DNA of 64,000 nt, taken from positions 1 to 64,000 of the forward strand of contig JAIXMP010000002.1 in the NCBI GenBank assembly GCA_025677815.1, read 5' to 3'. Shown here piece by piece: positions 47,579 through 59,128 of this stretch; position 1 is the first letter of the stretch, and each line of letters starts with the position of its first letter. The position numbers were made by a program, and so were the translations under genes. Source of the DNA: Phascolomyces articulosus. Its lineage: Eukaryota > Mucoromycota > Mucoromycetes > Mucorales > Lichtheimiaceae. The notes beneath the pieces are model-generated. The model had not been told where the DNA came from. It worked only from the letters and a program-made list of their open reading frames with translations, and searched no databases.

Positions 47579-50500
47579 ATGCCTGATCTCGAAAGTCTTG
47601 TTCCAGAATCGTCTCACCCATCGCTTGTGAATGTCGTCGGGTCACCATTATCTTCTGCGGTGTCAAATACTTCCGGAACCTCTTCCGTTCAATCGGATTG
47701 TAGTGTTCTAAGTCATGACAATGGAAGACATCTCGAAATTGCTGCCATTGAATCAACATTTATGGTCCATGAGTTTGACAAACGAAAACAAAAGTGGGTA
47801 GAGCGGACCCGAACAGTAAGTTAGTTTTCTGTAGCATAATATATTGTATTCAGCAACAGACTGAAGCATTTCTGAAACATGACCCATCAGATACAAGTAA
47901 AAAAGGTTACTCAATGAAAAAAGTGCTTCTCTCTTATATATATATATATATTTATAATGATGAATAGGTGTTTAATGTGATTATTGAAGATAAATATCAA
48001 AATCGATCGCTGGTTCGTTATGTACCTGATTTTGTGGAATTTGATAGACGGGTAATAAACCAATATACACAAACAAATAAACAAAAACATCATCACATCA
48101 TTCTCCACCATCACTGTTATTATTTACTAAATAAAGAAATTTATTATTATTACTTCTTCCATATAGTTGAAAACACATTACCGTAAATCAAGAGTAACAT
48201 TACCTCAGTTGGTTGAACCTCATTTTGATTTTTATACTGGTCATCCTAATAATAATAATCCATATGATACAAAAAAGAAGAGTCGACGACGGAATAGTGT
48301 TTCATCCCTTTTATCTCGTATTATCAAATTAACAACAGCTTCTATGAGTGGAAAATCCAATTCTGAAAAAATTGAAATGTATTTAAGAAAATGTGCTCTT
48401 CACCCTACTGTCGGTCGATCTAGTTTATTTCGTGATTTTTTAGCAGCCCAACGAGAGGAAGATCAAATCGTTCCAAACCGCGCTATTTTGGAACAAATTC
48501 AGTTGGAGCAAAATAGAATCCTGTCCCACCGTGCTTCGTCCATGGTAGCAGCACCATCACCATCACCAGCACTTATAACGGTACCCTCCATAGCAGTAGC
48601 AGCTACAGCCGTGATGATGAATCATGATAACGATAACAATCATATGGCACCCACATCCTCGTCGATATCGATGTCTACTTCTTCTTCTATGATAATCTCT
48701 TCCTCCTTAGATTCGTGTCACGACAACAATCACAGTATAATAAATCCTACTGTAACCAACAACAACACATTAGGTGGCGGTATTCCAATCCATGTGCCTC
48801 GCACAGCATCAACAAGTGAAATAGTGATTGACGGTCGTAATGTAAGTCGCACAACCACGTATGAAAGTTTAATTGATGTCGATGATGATAAACCTACAAA
48901 AATAACGATATGGGACTTTGAAATGCTTAAAGTGTTGGGAAGAGGATGCACAGGAAAGGTAAAAAGATATCTGATTCTATTTTTTTTTTTGGGGGATGGG
49001 ATGGGAGGAGGAATGGGACTGACAAGTTTCTATATGTGTGTAAGTGAGGATAAAAAAAGAAAAAAAATGTGATATAGGCGTGATAGGATGGATGAGAAAT
49101 AAGGAGGAGGATATATTAGTGCACTTTGATCGGATGAAAAAACAGAAATAGAAAGCACAGGGCAACACACATACCACCCAATTCCATCTAAATATATATT
49201 TTTTGTCATACTAATCAATAAATGATACTTGTACACTAAAATAATAGGTTTTCTTGGTTCGGCGTACGCATCCTCCAAGCAAATTATTGGCTCTCAAGGC
49301 TATTCGTAAGCAATGGGTCATTACCTCAACACAAATTGAAAACGCAAAGACCGAACGTGATATCCTGACGAAGATTTCTAAAATTCACCATCCGTTCCTC
49401 ATCAAGTTACACTATGCATTTCAAGATCCAAACCAACTCTTCTTGGTTTTTGATTTTCATGTTGGAGGTGATCTTGCTACGCAACTCAGGAATTATGGAA
49501 GATTTACACCGAAACGCTGTAAACTTTATGCGGCAGAAATGTTTTTAGGTTTGGAAGAATTGCACCGTCTGGGAATTCTGTATCGGTAAGTCACCTTCCT
49601 ATCATGCAAATGACTCTATATCTATCTATGTAGTTTGTTTCTCATCCTTTCTCTCGTTATTTGATATATACAGTGACTTGAAACCAGAAAATATCTTATT
49701 GCGAGCCGATGGTCATTTAATATTGACTGATTTCTCCATGTCGAAATTACTGAATACCAATGGCTTAGAAGAAGAGAGGGCAAGAACATTTTGTGGCACT
49801 CCGGAATATCTTGCGCCGGAAGTGCTCTTGGGCGAAGAGTATTCCTATGCTGTCGATTTTTGGAGCTATGGTACCATTCTTTATGAAATGTTGGAAGGCG
49901 AAACTCCGTTTTGGGTTGAAAACACCAGGGCCATGTTTTTACGGATCTTGGAAGCCCCTCTCTTGTTACCTGGACATTTGGATCCGGAAGTATCTCATTT
50001 ATTGGAAGGGTTGTTGGAACGTGATCCATGCCATCGTATGAGTGTAGAAGAAATTCGAGATCACCCTTATTTTAATACATTGGATTGGGATGATGTCTAC
50101 CATCGTCGTATCTTGCCACCCTATGTTCCGGATTTGCAATCCAAAGATGATTGTGCCAACTTTGATCAAGAATGTTTAGCTGAAAGTCCAAGACTCAGTG
50201 GTACCTCCATGCCCGATGATAGTCAGATCAGTGATGTGCAACAACAGCAGCAACAGCAACAGAATAGTAGCGGAATGACGTTCCAGGGCTATTCGTATAT
50301 CAATGATAGTCAGATGACAGAGGATACGCCATCATTTACGAACGATAGTCGTTGGATGTTGACGGAAGAGGATGAAACATTTTCTCACGATGGTGATGGT
50401 TACTATCACACTAATAATAGCAGTGGATACTGTTACCAACAACAACAGCAGCAACATAACCGACGCCATCAAAACATGGTAGAGGAAGGACGATATCAAA

Positions 50501-50979
50501 GTGACATGTCTTTATTATTGGCTGATAGTTTAAAGAGTCATAATAATGATCGTTCAGCTGCTGCTGTTACAAATCCAACCAATCCTTCTACATTTACGGG
50601 TGTTCAACAAAGAAATAGCCGTGTGTATTACTATAATGATAGTGAGGTGGTGCCATATGATATTACAACAGAAAGTGATGAATATATGCCAACGGCTGGT
50701 ACCCGAGGAATTACACCTTCTTATTATTATGGTACTGGATCAGCTATTCTCTCTGCAGATGATGAACATTACGATGATGACGACTACGGGGATGATGATG
50801 ACGATGACGAAGAAGAAGAGACCTACCATCACCATACCGATATGGAACAACAGCTTAATTCTCACTCAAGCAATAATAACACTAGTAATAAAAAATACCT
50901 CTTATCAAGACAACAACAATTTCCCGGTATTTCTTTATCACGGCATTACGGTGCTCGACAAATCAATGCCAACATTTAA
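47579..50979 (+). CDS. PX-domain AGC-family Ser/Thr kinase, 918 aa
   Basis: Five exons: 47579-47815, 47968-48051, 48167-48958, 49248-49585 and 49674-50979. The N-terminus holds a PX phosphoinositide-binding domain (about residues 60-210): NRSLVRYVPDFVEFDRRL, KIEMYLRKCALHPTVGRSS, LFRDFLAAQREED. A Ser/Asn-rich linker follows. Kinase domain about 355-640: LGRGCTGKVFLVR glycine loop, ALKAI (Lys388), YRDLKPENILL, TDFSMSK, and activation loop ARTFCGTPEYLAPE with Thr522 as the PDK1-type site. A hydrophobic motif FQGYSY (687-692) marks an AGC kinase of SGK/Ypk style. The DFG motif reads DFS (503-505), unusual. A poly-Gln and acidic tail ends the protein. Probable membrane-linked signalling kinase downstream of PI lipids (inference). 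Confidence 0.88.
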
Positions 50980-52192
50980 AACCGACCCTATTCTCTATAG
51001 TTCCGTTTTATATATAATCGCTACTACTTTTTTCCCATTCCACCCGCCACAACCAATAATTATATTCTCTCCTCCCATCCATATTTACAATCAGCCACCC
51101 ACACTTTTCCTTTTTCTCTCTCATTCATCAATGTATCTATAATTTGAAATTATGTGCTTTATATTTTCTTGTTCTTTTTGTACTTTTTCATTCTTGTCCT
51201 CTATATATTTATATCTCAACTACAATGTACTAGTTTGATATATTGTAATATTTTTTTCCTTGTAATAAATAAACCTGTGTTCTTATATATTTTAACTATT
51301 ATTATATATAAAAAATAGCTCATTGAAATGGATTAAACGTATGAATCACCTATATTCTCCCTCATCTCAAAATGGTACTGTAATGAAATAAAGATCATGA
51401 TCTTTTTTTTTTTTTTTTTTTTTTGTAGAAAAGAGAACGTTGGGCATACTTCTTACAAGTGTATTTGAATCATCTGCCTGCTTTATCTAAAAATATGGAT
51501 TAGATAGTCTTTCTGGAGTGATTTTAATATAATGCATTAAATTTTAACTATTGGATCGAGTGCTATGTTAATGCTGCAATGTTAATAATATATTATTGCA
51601 TATATGATATTACTTTTCTTTCCCGCACCTCCTGTCAAACTTTAGACATATGAAAAAATACGTTCGATTATACAGGCAATTTCTGTTTTGAATACTTTCT
51701 TAAAAAAATGTAAGCCATTCATCACACTTCCAATAAACTTGCGTCATATGACGACATTTTTCTTTGTGTCAATAGGTATCCACCAATTGCTATTTAATTT
51801 CCATCTGTGGCAATCATCATGCGGTCATATAATCATTTACGTGTAAAAAACATTTTATTACTTTACGGCAGTATCATCAAATACAATCATATACAATAAG
51901 AATACATAATATATATTAAAAGAAAGAGTAGGTTCTTGGCTTTAAAATAAGACTTATTTCGTCTTAAACTGATAAAAATTGATACTTTTATCAAGGATTC
52001 AAAATTTCAACCGCTTTTTTCTCGATACCAAAAAAAAGGAAAAATAGAACCCCTAACTTCTCTCCCCAACGAGCACAATATAAAAGGGGTCAAAGAGTGA
52101 AAAACATTGTTTTATTGCTTTTGCTAGTAAATTGTACATATTCTAAATATATAGTATTATTACAAGATGATGATGTTGCTGCGTATAATGAT
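50980..52192. other. Intergenic DNA between kinase and F-box genes
   Basis: No gene. 3' region of the kinase (TTGTAATAAATAAA near 51260 could serve polyadenylation), a 22-nt T run at about 51403-51424, and the 3' flank of the F-box gene. Confidence 0.5.
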
Positions 52193-54289
52193 TTATAGAG
52201 GATATTCAGGAATTTCATCTTGATACAGCTTTATAAATTTAACCGATATATGAGATGGAAGAGCTTCGCGTACTTTGTCCGCTACTATTCCTTCAAAAGA
52301 ACGGATTAATATACTTTCTACACTATTGCTTTTTTGAAATTCTTTTAATGCGTCAACAGAAACTTCTATCCTAGAGAATATGACAGTCCGTAGGTGTTTC
52401 AACATGGATAATTTCCTGGTAAATTCTTGAAAATCATCCAATGTCCAATTATTTTTACCAGAAATCGATACACGTTCGAGATTGAAAATGTGCGATACAG
52501 CATTAAGCAAAACTTTGGTCGTTCCATCACAACGGTCGATCTTCACATTCTTTAAGTTTCTTAGTCGTTGAAATGATCGGATGACAGTCGCTTCATCTGC
52601 TTCATCTATTAAAATATCAACATCATATATAACAAGTTCCTCAAGATACTGTAACAATCCTATTGCTTGAAAGGTATTATTGGTAATGGACTGATGACAA
52701 CGATAGTCAAATGTCAGAATTCGAGTAGATGGACAGTGTCGTATTAAGGATATAATATGATGTTCCTCCGCTGGTGCGATATTCATATTAAGTGTCAGGG
52801 TTTCAACATTCGGTAAAGGCGTAGTAGAAAGTCGATCCGGGTTTCCTGACAAGCACATATTGATATTCAGTTCTTTGAGCGTGTTCTGGTGGGATTCCAT
52901 CAAATCCTTAACGTATCCAATTGATTCTACCCTTTCTAAAACCATGTACTGCAAGCCTTTAACATCATCTGGGATTTCTTGAAGGATAAAATTAGAATAA
53001 GTTTTGTTATAATCAACATTCAGTTCCAGGGCTGTCAGGTCCGGGCAGTATTCGTGGATTGTTGGAAGCACTTCTTCTCCAAAATTAGTCAAAATAATTT
53101 TACGGGCGTAAGGGACGCTTTTTAGAAGACCATCAAGTTGCCCGCCACGGATGGGATGTGGGAGCTCATTCTTAATATTAATGTATCGTAATATTGTCGT
53201 ATATGGCAGTGTTGACACAGTAAAATATTGTTGGTCCTTCTTTTCGCAAATATAGCCGAGGGAAGTAAGATTCCTGAAATCCATTAGAATTCGTGATAGG
53301 GATATTGGTTGTTCTCCATTGATTTGAAGTTCGAGTTCGGTTACTGTTGTTGACACACTTGAAAGTGTAGAGTTATACCTGTCATGGTCCCAGCATTCTG
53401 ATGAAAAGCATGAAGAAAACATTAGAATATCAATAATAACAATAAAAAGACAAATGATAAAACATGATATCTTACCTGTGTAAATCTCAAGTCTTCTTAA
53501 CCTTGGGAATTGGAATGATCCAAGTGCTTCTATAAATTTGTCCAATACAGGTATTTCTTCATCTTCTGCTTCTGCACATACGTCGACTTCCTCAATATAC
53601 TGTATAACTTCAGCAAATAACGAATCTCTTCTGTTAGTAAATACAAAAATGCGCCAAATGATAGGGTAGCCTAGTACCAATTCTCTCCATGAAGGTGAGA
53701 TTTGTAACCATTCATCTAGATTTAGTTGAGGTAAATACTCAATCACTCCGCATGCAAGATCCCACGGTAGTTGGCCAAGAATATCAACACGTTTCAACAT
53801 TCGAGTTTCTGCGACATAGTATTGCCTAGCGAGCTCTTCGTATGCATCAGTAGTATTTGGAACATTTTTCATTCCCTTCTTAGTGATATCCATTACACTT
53901 TTTTGCTGGCCACGAGCAGAATATACATCAGCTGCATTGATATATCCTTCTGGATCTTCAGGGACCATGGTTATTAGTGTTTCGGCGCGCTGTAACTGTT
54001 CAATAAGATTTCCTTTATTTCTCCACGCCTTTATTTGTAGCTTAATTGCTGAAACCAACAGTTCTTCATTCTCTACGTTATCAATAAGGAAATTCGATTG
54101 TTGGATCACTTCGTCATTACTGTTACGGTTAATCGCATCTTGAATGCTTGGTAATATAACATTTCGTATTTCTTCAGGATTCATAGAGCACAATTTCTCT
54201 TTAGTGAGAAAGTTGATTTCAGAGCATTTTGATGAAGAGTCTAATGAGGACCTAGTTCGGTGTTTTGCCGATTCTTGGTTTGGCATCAT
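52193..54289 (-). CDS. TPR/F-box/LRR protein 1, 672 aa
   Basis: Two exons, minus strand: 53476-54289 and 52193-53397, with a 78-nt intron whose length is a multiple of three and is read through in the raw frame. The start is placed at Met 54289 (MMPNQESAK) because it aligns with the paralog; an upstream in-frame Met exists at 54355. N-terminal helical repeats of TPR type (about 60-165: LQRAETLITMVPEDPEGYIN) precede an F-box (LPWDLACGVIEYLPQLNLDE...WRELVLGYPIIWR), then many leucine-rich repeats. The order TPR, F-box, LRR is that of Pof3/Dia2-type SCF adaptors. It probably delivers substrates to an SCF ubiquitin ligase; substrates are unknown. Confidence 0.82.
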   Translation of the reverse strand: MMPNQESAKHRTRSSLDSSSKCSEINFLTKEKLCSMNPEEIRNVILPSIQDAINRNSNDEVIQQSNFLIDNVENEELLVSAIKLQIKAWRNKGNLIEQLQRAETLITMVPEDPEGYINAADVYSARGQQKSVMDITKKGMKNVPNTTDAYEELARQYYVAETRMLKRVDILGQLPWDLACGVIEYLPQLNLDEWLQISPSWRELVLGYPIIWRIFVFTNRRDSLFAEVIQYIEEVDVCAEAEDEEIPVLDKFIEALGSFQFPRLRRLEIYTGKISCFIICLFIVIIDILMFSSCFSSECWDHDRYNSTLSSVSTTVTELELQINGEQPISLSRILMDFRNLTSLGYICEKKDQQYFTVSTLPYTTILRYINIKNELPHPIRGGQLDGLLKSVPYARKIILTNFGEEVLPTIHEYCPDLTALELNVDYNKTYSNFILQEIPDDVKGLQYMVLERVESIGYVKDLMESHQNTLKELNINMCLSGNPDRLSTTPLPNVETLTLNMNIAPAEEHHIISLIRHCPSTRILTFDYRCHQSITNNTFQAIGLLQYLEELVIYDVDILIDEADEATVIRSFQRLRNLKNVKIDRCDGTTKVLLNAVSHIFNLERVSISGKNNWTLDDFQEFTRKLSMLKHLRTVIFSRIEVSVDALKEFQKSNSVESILIRSFEGIVADKVREALPSHISVKFIKLYQDEIPEYPL

Positions 54290-54629
54290 TGTGGAACAAG
54301 TGCTCAGGAAAAGAAACTGATAAGAAATATGTTGTTCCAAATTCTGTTCTATCAATATTACATAATATTAAACTTTATACCGGAAAACATCACCTCATGT
54401 CAGCAAATAATTGAAGCGGGCATTAGTTAAAGAAAGAGGAGTATTTTTTCATATGCATTTAATGTTTTATATACGTAATAAGCGGTATGTACACTCCATA
54501 ATCCTTCAGCAATAGAAATACAAGTTTTTTCATCCGATAGCATTGTTTAATACACATATTTTATTTTAAATCATACATATCTAACATGTTATATATATAT
54601 ATATATATTTATTACAGATTCATCCTGCA
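54290..54629. other. Short intergenic DNA between the F-box paralogs
   Basis: Promoter side of F-box gene 1 and 3' side of F-box gene 2. A TA microsatellite lies at about 54590-54607. No gene. Confidence 0.5.
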
Positions 54630-56714
54630 TTATATGGTAATAATACCAGCCCAACTCCCGAAAGTAAGCGAGATCTGCGGTGGAAGAGCCTGACGTGCCA
54701 AATGCTCATTTATTCCTTTTATCACCCTCAATGTTATGCTTTTTAAACTGTTATTATTTTGAAATTCCTTCAATAGATCAGCATTGAGTGTCATATTAGA
54801 GAATAATATGGTTCGTAAATTTTTCGATATCGAAAGATTGCTGATAAAATTTCGTAGTTGATCCATCGTCAAATTGTTTTGATCATAAATACATATATTT
54901 TCGAGATTAAGAAAATGTGGCACAGCCATAAATAAATTATAGGTCATTTCGCCACAATAACGAATAGTCAATCGCTTCATTTGCTTTAATTTCTGAAACA
55001 CTTGGGTAGCAGTAGCTGTATCCACTGAAACATTCGCGTTGCATATAACGAGGGTATTGAGATGTTGCAGCAACCCTATTGCTTGAAAGACATTAGTGGT
55101 CATCTTCAATGAATAACAGAATACCAAAGTAAGAGATCGAGTGGATGGACAATATTGTAGCAGAGATATAAGTTGTTGTTCATTTAATGGGCTGCATGTC
55201 ATATCAATAATTAATTCCTCAATATACGGTAGGGTTATAGTCACAAGAGGGTCAAAGCTTGTTAATGATAATGGTTTAAAATCCAGGTTTCTAAGCGTGT
55301 TCCAATGAGTTTCCAACAGTTGTTTGATGTTTTTAACAGAGGACACATAATGTAGATATAGGTAGTGCAAACCAGTAGCGTCGTCTGAAACTCGTTTAGC
55401 GACATCATCAACGGGGACATCACTGTTATCAAAGTTGAGTATGATCACATTTAGACAGTGTTGGTGTATTGTTGAAAGTATGCTTTCGTTCGCATTAATT
55501 AAAGTAATGATGCGGAGATGAGGAGAATTGCTGAGAAGACCTTTAATTTCTTCGCTTTCGATCCTAAAAGAGAAATCGTCAGCTTTGAGGTAAATCTTTT
55601 GTAATATTGTTGTATATGGCAAAGTTGGCACAGAAACCCATTTCTTTGTGTTCGAACAGGCGTAATATTCAAGAGAAATGAGGTTTCTGAAATCCATAAG
55701 AAACTGTGAGAGCGATATTGCATCTTCTCCTTTAAATACAAGACTAATATCATTTACTTTTGAGGACACCTTTGAAAGTGCCAAGTTGTGTTTTTCATTA
55801 TTCCAATTGTCTGAGCAACACATCCAGTATATTAGAATGTTAACAAGAAATTATCATCAAATAATAAAATAAAATAATTGCTAACCTGTGGCAATGCAAA
55901 GTTTCCTTAATCTGGGGAACTCACATGAACCAAGAATTTCCATAAACCTGGCAAATATAACAAATGGTAGGTTACCTTCTTCATCACGAAAGCTCAGTTC
56001 TTCTATATGTTGTGTGACATTTGGTAACATACTGGCATCATTTTTACGTTCAATTGAATAGATACGCCAAATCAGAGGATAGTATAATATCAGATCTTGC
56101 CATGAACGTGAAACTCTGGAACATTCACTAAGAGATTCTCTTGGCAAATGGTTAACCACTTTGCAGGTAAGGTCATACGGAAATTGATCAAGAAAGTCAA
56201 CACGACTTGACACGCGAGTTTCTGCTTGATGGTATTGTCTTGTAAGCTTATCGTATGCGCTATCATTAATATTTGAAATTCTTGTCATCCCTTCGTAAAC
56301 GATATCAATTACATTGCTTTGTTTACCGCGTATGGAGTGGACTTCAGCTGCATTGATATATCCTTCTGGGTCTTCAGGTGCCATGCTAATCAGAGTTTCA
56401 GCCTGTCTCAGCTGCTCAACAAGATTTCCTTTGCTCCTCCATGCCATTATTTGTAGCTTAATTGCAGTGATTAACAGCTGTTTGTCCTTTAAATCGTCAA
56501 TATACATATTCGATGGTCGGATCGTTTCTTCGTTAAGAATTCGTTCTAATCCGTTCTGAATTCTTGGCAAAACAGTATGCTTTATTTGTTCTGAGTATAT
56601 GGAGCGTGATTCATCTTTGTTGAGAGAATTTAGTAAAGATGGTTTTGATGGGGAATCCAATGAAGATTCCAAATTCTCTTTTGCTGATTCTTGGCTGGAC
56701 AGCATTTCGTGCAA
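54630..56714 (-). CDS. TPR/F-box/LRR protein 2, 669 aa
   Basis: Two exons, minus strand: 55886-56714 and 54630-55810; the intron sits at the same place as in the neighbouring paralog. The N-terminus LRQAETLISMAPEDPEGYIN is nearly identical to paralog 1, while the LRR half has diverged strongly. F-box LDQFPYDLTCKVVNHLPRES...YYPLIWRIYS. The fast-changing LRR with a conserved F-box half suggests diversification of the substrate surface after tandem duplication (inference). A decayed third copy lies at about 60885-61227. Confidence 0.82.
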
Positions 56715-56959
56715 TACATGGAAGACAAGAAAAAGAAGTGGCTTTATAAATTTTTGTTGCCTTGACCTTGTGCAACTATTTCAATAACCCACCAGAACAT
56801 GAACAGCATGTCTATTGCGTATGTCATTCTAATAAACTTCAAATACAGCATTTCTTATTTAAATAATATGAAAATTAATACTAGTGGGAACTAAGGGCAC
56901 CAATGTGGTACCTTCATTTTTTTAAAAATTCAAAAATTGAAATAATAATTGTATATACG
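56715..56959. other. Spacer between F-box 2 and the inverted-repeat left arm
   Basis: Promoter side of the F-box gene. No similarity was seen to the mirror position beyond the right arm (60089 onward), so it marks the outer border of the inverted repeat. Confidence 0.5.
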
Positions 56960-58235
56960 TAAAGGTGACCAGCACCAATGATTTATTTATTGAGAAGAGA
57001 GAAAAAAGAAAGAGAAATGGTATAATTGGATATCCGTGAATTAGGAAGAGAAGTGTGAGTTATACAGAAAAGTTGAATTTTAGGCAGGACAGAAAGTGAC
57101 AGTGTATCCTTCAGATTGACACATGAATGTGCTTGTTGTGTCATCGTAAGCATAAGTATAGACATCGGGACAAACATCCTTGACTTGTTTGGAGTATTTG
57201 TTGGCAGGACACTTATCGGGTGTATCTTTGCTACCAGAGCAGCAGTATTCTTCTGTACCAAACTTGGAACAAGCAGATTTGCATCCAACTTCTTTGCCGT
57301 CCTTCATCACCTTGAGTTCATCAGGACACTTGGGAACATTTGAACATGCAGGAGCACCACAATGGTATTGTTCGCCATTATCGGCACCACCATCCTTGGA
57401 TGGATTGATAGGGTCGATACGGATGGGAATGTTGTAACCATCGACAAATGAGACATCATAGTAATCATTACCACCATGACCCTTGAAAGTGAATTCAGCT
57501 AATGAGGCAGGATCGGCTGCACCAGCAGTTGGGTTGTCGCCACCCGATTCACGAGACCAAAAACGACCCTGCCATTTACCATCAAGTGAATAAGTCTTTT
57601 CGGAACCCTTGGATACTTGAGAAAGTTCAGGAGAAGAAGCACCGTTATCGAGCTTACCAATACTAAGATCATAATCACAATCGTTTTTGATAACAATCTT
57701 GACACCACCACCACCTCCTGATGATGAAGAAGAAGATAGTGATGAAGACGAAGTGGGAGTAGAAGAAGATGATGAAGAAGAAGATGTTGATGATGATGAT
57801 GAAGATGGTGATGGTGATGATGAAGAAAATGAAGGTGATGAAGAGGATTCAGCAGTAGGAGCAGCGGCAGCGAAACCAATAAGAGCAGCAATGGAGACCA
57901 GCTTCAATGATGTATACATGATGGATATATAGATTATATTATAATATGGTTATAAAGAATAAAATAAAAAAAATAATAGTTCGATTGTCGATCGTTGGTC
58001 TTTTTATATGTTTTCGAGCAATTTCGATAATATAAGCTAATGACAAATCAAAGTGCAGCAAAAGTGAAACAAAATATAGCTCGGGGTACCTGAACAGGTA
58101 CGAATTGTACTTCTTGTAGTCTATGACGATTGTTTTACAACATAGCAAATCGTATTTCTTCCATTTAGTTCGGTTTCCATAAACGACAAGTGAAACATAG
58201 TAAAGATACTATATGTTCCTTACTATTGCGATTGA
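56960..58235 (-). repeat. Left arm (1276 bp) of a large inverted repeat
   Basis: Pairs with 58813-60088. Mirror positions sum to 117048 throughout. Border bases were checked directly: identity stops at G56959/A60089 outside and G58236/T58812 inside. All overlapping frames in both arms translate identically, so few if any substitutions separate the arms. Confidence 0.93.
57080..57919 (-). CDS. Thaumatin-like secreted protein, copy A, 279 aa
   Basis: Single exon. A signal peptide (MYTSLKLVSIAALIGFAAAA) is followed by a Ser/Pro/Thr-rich linker (about residues 24-66), probably O-glycosylated, and a thaumatin-like domain (about 71-279). Domain landmarks: VKIVIKNDCDYDLSIGK, GRFWSRESGGDN, ASLAEFTF, YDVSFVDGYNIPIRIDP, SACSKFGTEEYCCSG, TFMCQSEGYTVTFCPA, with many paired cysteines. 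Thaumatin-like proteins of fungi act outside the cell (glucan-binding or antifungal roles are reported for the family); the role here is not known. An identical gene lies in the other arm, divergently transcribed. TATA-like CATATAAAAAG at 58000-58010, about 81 nt before the ATG. Confidence 0.92.
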   Translation of the reverse strand: MYTSLKLVSIAALIGFAAAAPTAESSSSPSFSSSSPSPSSSSSSTSSSSSSSSTPTSSSSLSSSSSSGGGGGVKIVIKNDCDYDLSIGKLDNGASSPELSQVSKGSEKTYSLDGKWQGRFWSRESGGDNPTAGAADPASLAEFTFKGHGGNDYYDVSFVDGYNIPIRIDPINPSKDGGADNGEQYHCGAPACSNVPKCPDELKVMKDGKEVGCKSACSKFGTEEYCCSGSKDTPDKCPANKYSKQVKDVCPDVYTYAYDDTTSTFMCQSEGYTVTFCPA

Positions 58236-58812
58236 GATCCTACATTTGTAATCCTAAGCAACACTTAACAAATCGTACAATAGAGTTGTTACAGTAGCAA
58301 CAACATCAAGTTTTCTCTTTTCTAAAGTGTTTGTCATATGTTTCAGAATCACGTGATTTCAGTTGGTTTTGATGCAGCATCTATTGTGGATCAGGTCAAA
58401 AAATAGAGTTGGCGATGCATTAAAAAAATCTATGTAAACCCTCTCTTGGGCATATTACTTTAACTCTATTTTTAATTAACAAATTATAACTTCAGTATCA
58501 ATCCATATCTGTGCGCAACATGAAAGGATCTTCCAATTGTAGTATGAAAACAGGCTAGCTCATCTTAGACTCATGCAACTCTAAAAAGTGATCTTCCCAT
58601 ATTCTTTTCAAATCAGTACTGTGTTCAATTCACTTTCAAGAAAGTACACCTCAGTTCACTTTACACGTTATTTGTTTAAAATTCCTGGATTGGGTAACTT
58701 TTTTTTTCTATTTTTCTATACAAATAGGATATTGTGCCTGACGCTTCATTTATTACCCATTGTATATCATTCGTTCAGTGTTATATCTCGTTCCTGGATA
58801 AATTAATAAATT
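58236..58812. other. 577-bp unique spacer between the inverted-repeat arms
   Basis: Unpaired centre of the inverted repeat and shared distal upstream DNA of the two thaumatin genes. A 72-codon frame (58588-58806) shows no recognisable domain and is not called. Contains a TCACGTGAT palindrome at about 58350-58358, a possible bHLH/E-box-like site. Confidence 0.6.
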
Positions 58813-59037
58813 TCAATCGCAATAGTAAGGAACATATAGTATCTTTACTATGTTTCACTTGTCGTTTATGGAAACCGAACTAAATGGAAGAAATACGATT
58901 TGCTATGTTGTAAAACAATCGTCATAGACTACAAGAAGTACAATTCGTACCTGTTCAGGTACCCCGAGCTATATTTTGTTTCACTTTTGCTGCACTTTGA
59001 TTTGTCATTAGCTTATATTATCGAAATTGCTCGAAAA

Positions 59038-59048
59038 CATATAAAAAG
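59038..59048 (+). promoter_or_regulatory. TATA-like box of thaumatin copy B (mirror copy 58000-58010)
   Basis: CATATAAAAAG about 81 nt before the start codon, the expected distance for a TATA box plus short leader. The same box lies in the other arm on the minus strand. Confidence 0.55.
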
Positions 59049-59128
59049 ACCAACGATCGACAATCGAACTATTATTTTTTTTATTTTATTCTTTATAACC
59101 ATATTATAATATAATCTATATATCCATC

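Noticed and set aside
57687..57932. Acidic frame opposite the thaumatin serine linker (and its mirror 59116-59361)
   Set aside because: It is the antisense reading of the TCA/TCT serine codons; a shadow of the real gene.
58588..58806. 72-codon frame in the inverted-repeat spacer
   Set aside because: No domain and strongly hydrophobic AT-driven composition; treated as spacer DNA.
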